Shown: piece after piece, positions 63,387-64,000 of the stretch
How positions within the stretch are numbered: the stretch's first letter is position 1
Layout: each line of letters opens with the position of its first letter
NCBI GenBank assembly: GCA_964236465.1
Contig: CAXSBZ010000012.1
Location: 1-64,000 of the forward strand
Origin: Mucilaginibacter_A sp964236465
Lineage (GTDB): Bacteria; Bacteroidota; Bacteroidia; Sphingobacteriales; Sphingobacteriaceae
Reading direction: 5' to 3'
Length of the DNA stretch: 64,000 nucleotides
Position numbers and translations under genes: made by a program
The notes under the pieces: model-generated
The model's database searches: none
Seen by the model: the letters and a program-made list of their open reading frames with translations, nothing else
Told to the model about the DNA's origin: nothing

Positions 63387-64000
63387 ATGACAATCATTAT
63401 TATTATCGCCATCATCCTCGTGCTCTTGCTGTTATCGCTGCGCATTGCCCAGGAATATCAGCGCGCCATTGTTTTCAAATTGGGCAGGTTTGAATCCATC
63501 AGAGGGCCGGGGCTTTTTTGGCTGATCCCGTTTATTGAGCGGGAACAGCGCGTGGATATTCGCACCAAAACCGTTGACTTGGAGCAGCAGGAAACCATTA
63601 CCAAAGACAGCGTAACGATAAAAGTGAACGCTGTTTTGTGGTTTAGAATTACCAATCCTGAAGATGCCATTATCAAAGTTGCGGATTATAACAAAGCAGT
63701 TTACCAGTTTTCGGTTACGGCATTGCGCAACATTATCGGGCAGCATACTTTGGATGAAGTGCTGCGCGAACGGGAACAAATTAATGCCACGCTTCAAAAA
63801 ATGGTAGATTCGACCACAGGACCATGGGGCATCAAGATTGAAATGGTAGAGATGAAAGACGTGGAAATCCCGGAAGCGATGCAGCGGGCGATGGCGCGGG
63901 AAGCTGAAGCCATCCGCGAAAAACGGGCCCGGATTGTGAAAGCCGAAGCAGAACTGGAAGCTTCGATCAAACTAACGCAAGGCGCCAAAGAAATGGAAGG
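63387..64000 (+). CDS. Slipin/SPFH (band 7) membrane protein, truncated by the window
   Basis: First 204 residues only; the gene runs off the right edge. One N-terminal membrane helix (TIIIIIAIILVLLLLSL, 2-18) followed by an SPFH domain: EYQRAIVFKLGRFESIRGPGLFWLIPFIEREQRVDIRTKTVDLEQQETITKDSVTIKVNAVLWFRI, then LREREQINATLQKMVDSTTGPWGIKIEMVEMKDVEIPEAMQRAMAREAEAIREKRARI. The GPGLFW and DVEIPEAMQRAMAREAEA patterns are characteristic of slipins (stomatin-like). These proteins make large oligomers in membranes and often pair with NfeD proteases; the partner may lie outside the window. Confidence 0.9.
   Translation, partial: MTIIIIIAIILVLLLLSLRIAQEYQRAIVFKLGRFESIRGPGLFWLIPFIEREQRVDIRTKTVDLEQQETITKDSVTIKVNAVLWFRITNPEDAIIKVADYNKAVYQFSVTALRNIIGQHTLDEVLREREQINATLQKMVDSTTGPWGIKIEMVEMKDVEIPEAMQRAMAREAEAIREKRARIVKAEAELEASIKLTQGAKEME

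Overview
The window looks like chromosome of a free-living Bacteroidota, most likely Sphingobacteriaceae (Mucilaginibacter/Pedobacter type). The evidence is a large TonB-dependent receptor, SusC-era secreted glycosidases (GH3, GH92, GH28), S9 peptidases, A-rich leaders instead of Shine-Dalgarno sites, several TANNTTTG-type -7 promoter elements, and Bacteroidota-type intergenic palindromes. There is one tRNA (Ser-GGA), and I found no rRNA, CRISPR array or prophage. Genus is inference only.

Layout. 0.1-4.6 kb (minus): a stress-envelope gene run with three DUF2382 paralogues (one with a PRC-barrel, one with a YflT domain), an OmpA-like protein and a DUF937 protein. 5-7.2 kb: a LolD/MacB-type ATPase plus a TolC-type protein. 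7.5-10.4 kb: small unknown proteins, a short-chain dehydrogenase and a large unknown protein. 10.7-17.6 kb (minus): a sulfur block. A Crp/Fnr regulator is followed by TauE, two YeeE/YedE halves and a metallo-hydrolase/rhodanese fusion; upstream lie DsrE-like and thiosulfate-dehydrogenase-like (TsdA) proteins. 18-20.5 kb: a cation/calcium exchanger and a ClC channel. 20.7-24 kb: GH3 glucosidase, tRNA-Ser and a secreted thiol peroxidase. 24-27.5 kb: a repeat-rich stretch and a single-chain restriction-methylase. 27.9-33.9 kb: S9 peptidase, then an AT-rich acyltransferase and two tandem family-2 glycosyltransferases. 33.9-43.4 kb: an LD-carboxypeptidase interrupted by one in-frame TGA, GH92 mannosidase, PBP1A and a metalloprotease-propeller-barrel protein. 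43.8-49.2 kb: a DUF418 membrane protein, a DNA-hypermodification (HMUDK helical-domain) protein convergent with an AlkB-type dioxygenase, and an AraC regulator with an alcohol dehydrogenase. 49.3-64 kb: small proteins, TonB receptor, ModE-like regulator, NMT1/THI5-like protein, DUF983, aldo/keto reductase, lipoprotein, two flavin-dependent LLM oxidoreductases, ornithine aminotransferase, GH28 and a truncated slipin.

The most striking signal is not a gene. A 12-base word, TAAAA(GA or AC)AG(C/T)AT, occurs 54 times exactly by my reading (both strands, about one per 1.2 kb), with about ten one-mismatch copies. It is found between genes, often as inverted pairs; overlapping stop codons and one start codon; and inside coding sequence in different reading frames. 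It is missing from the stretches that look imported. Density, inverted pairing at gene ends and tolerance inside genes resemble DNA uptake sequences of Neisseria and Pasteurellaceae, but no such sequence is known to me in Bacteroidota. Function is unproven. Other repeats are two copies of a REPIN-like composite with a solo half, a 121-bp nested-palindrome MITE, and a hairpin-rich block at 24.0-24.6 kb.
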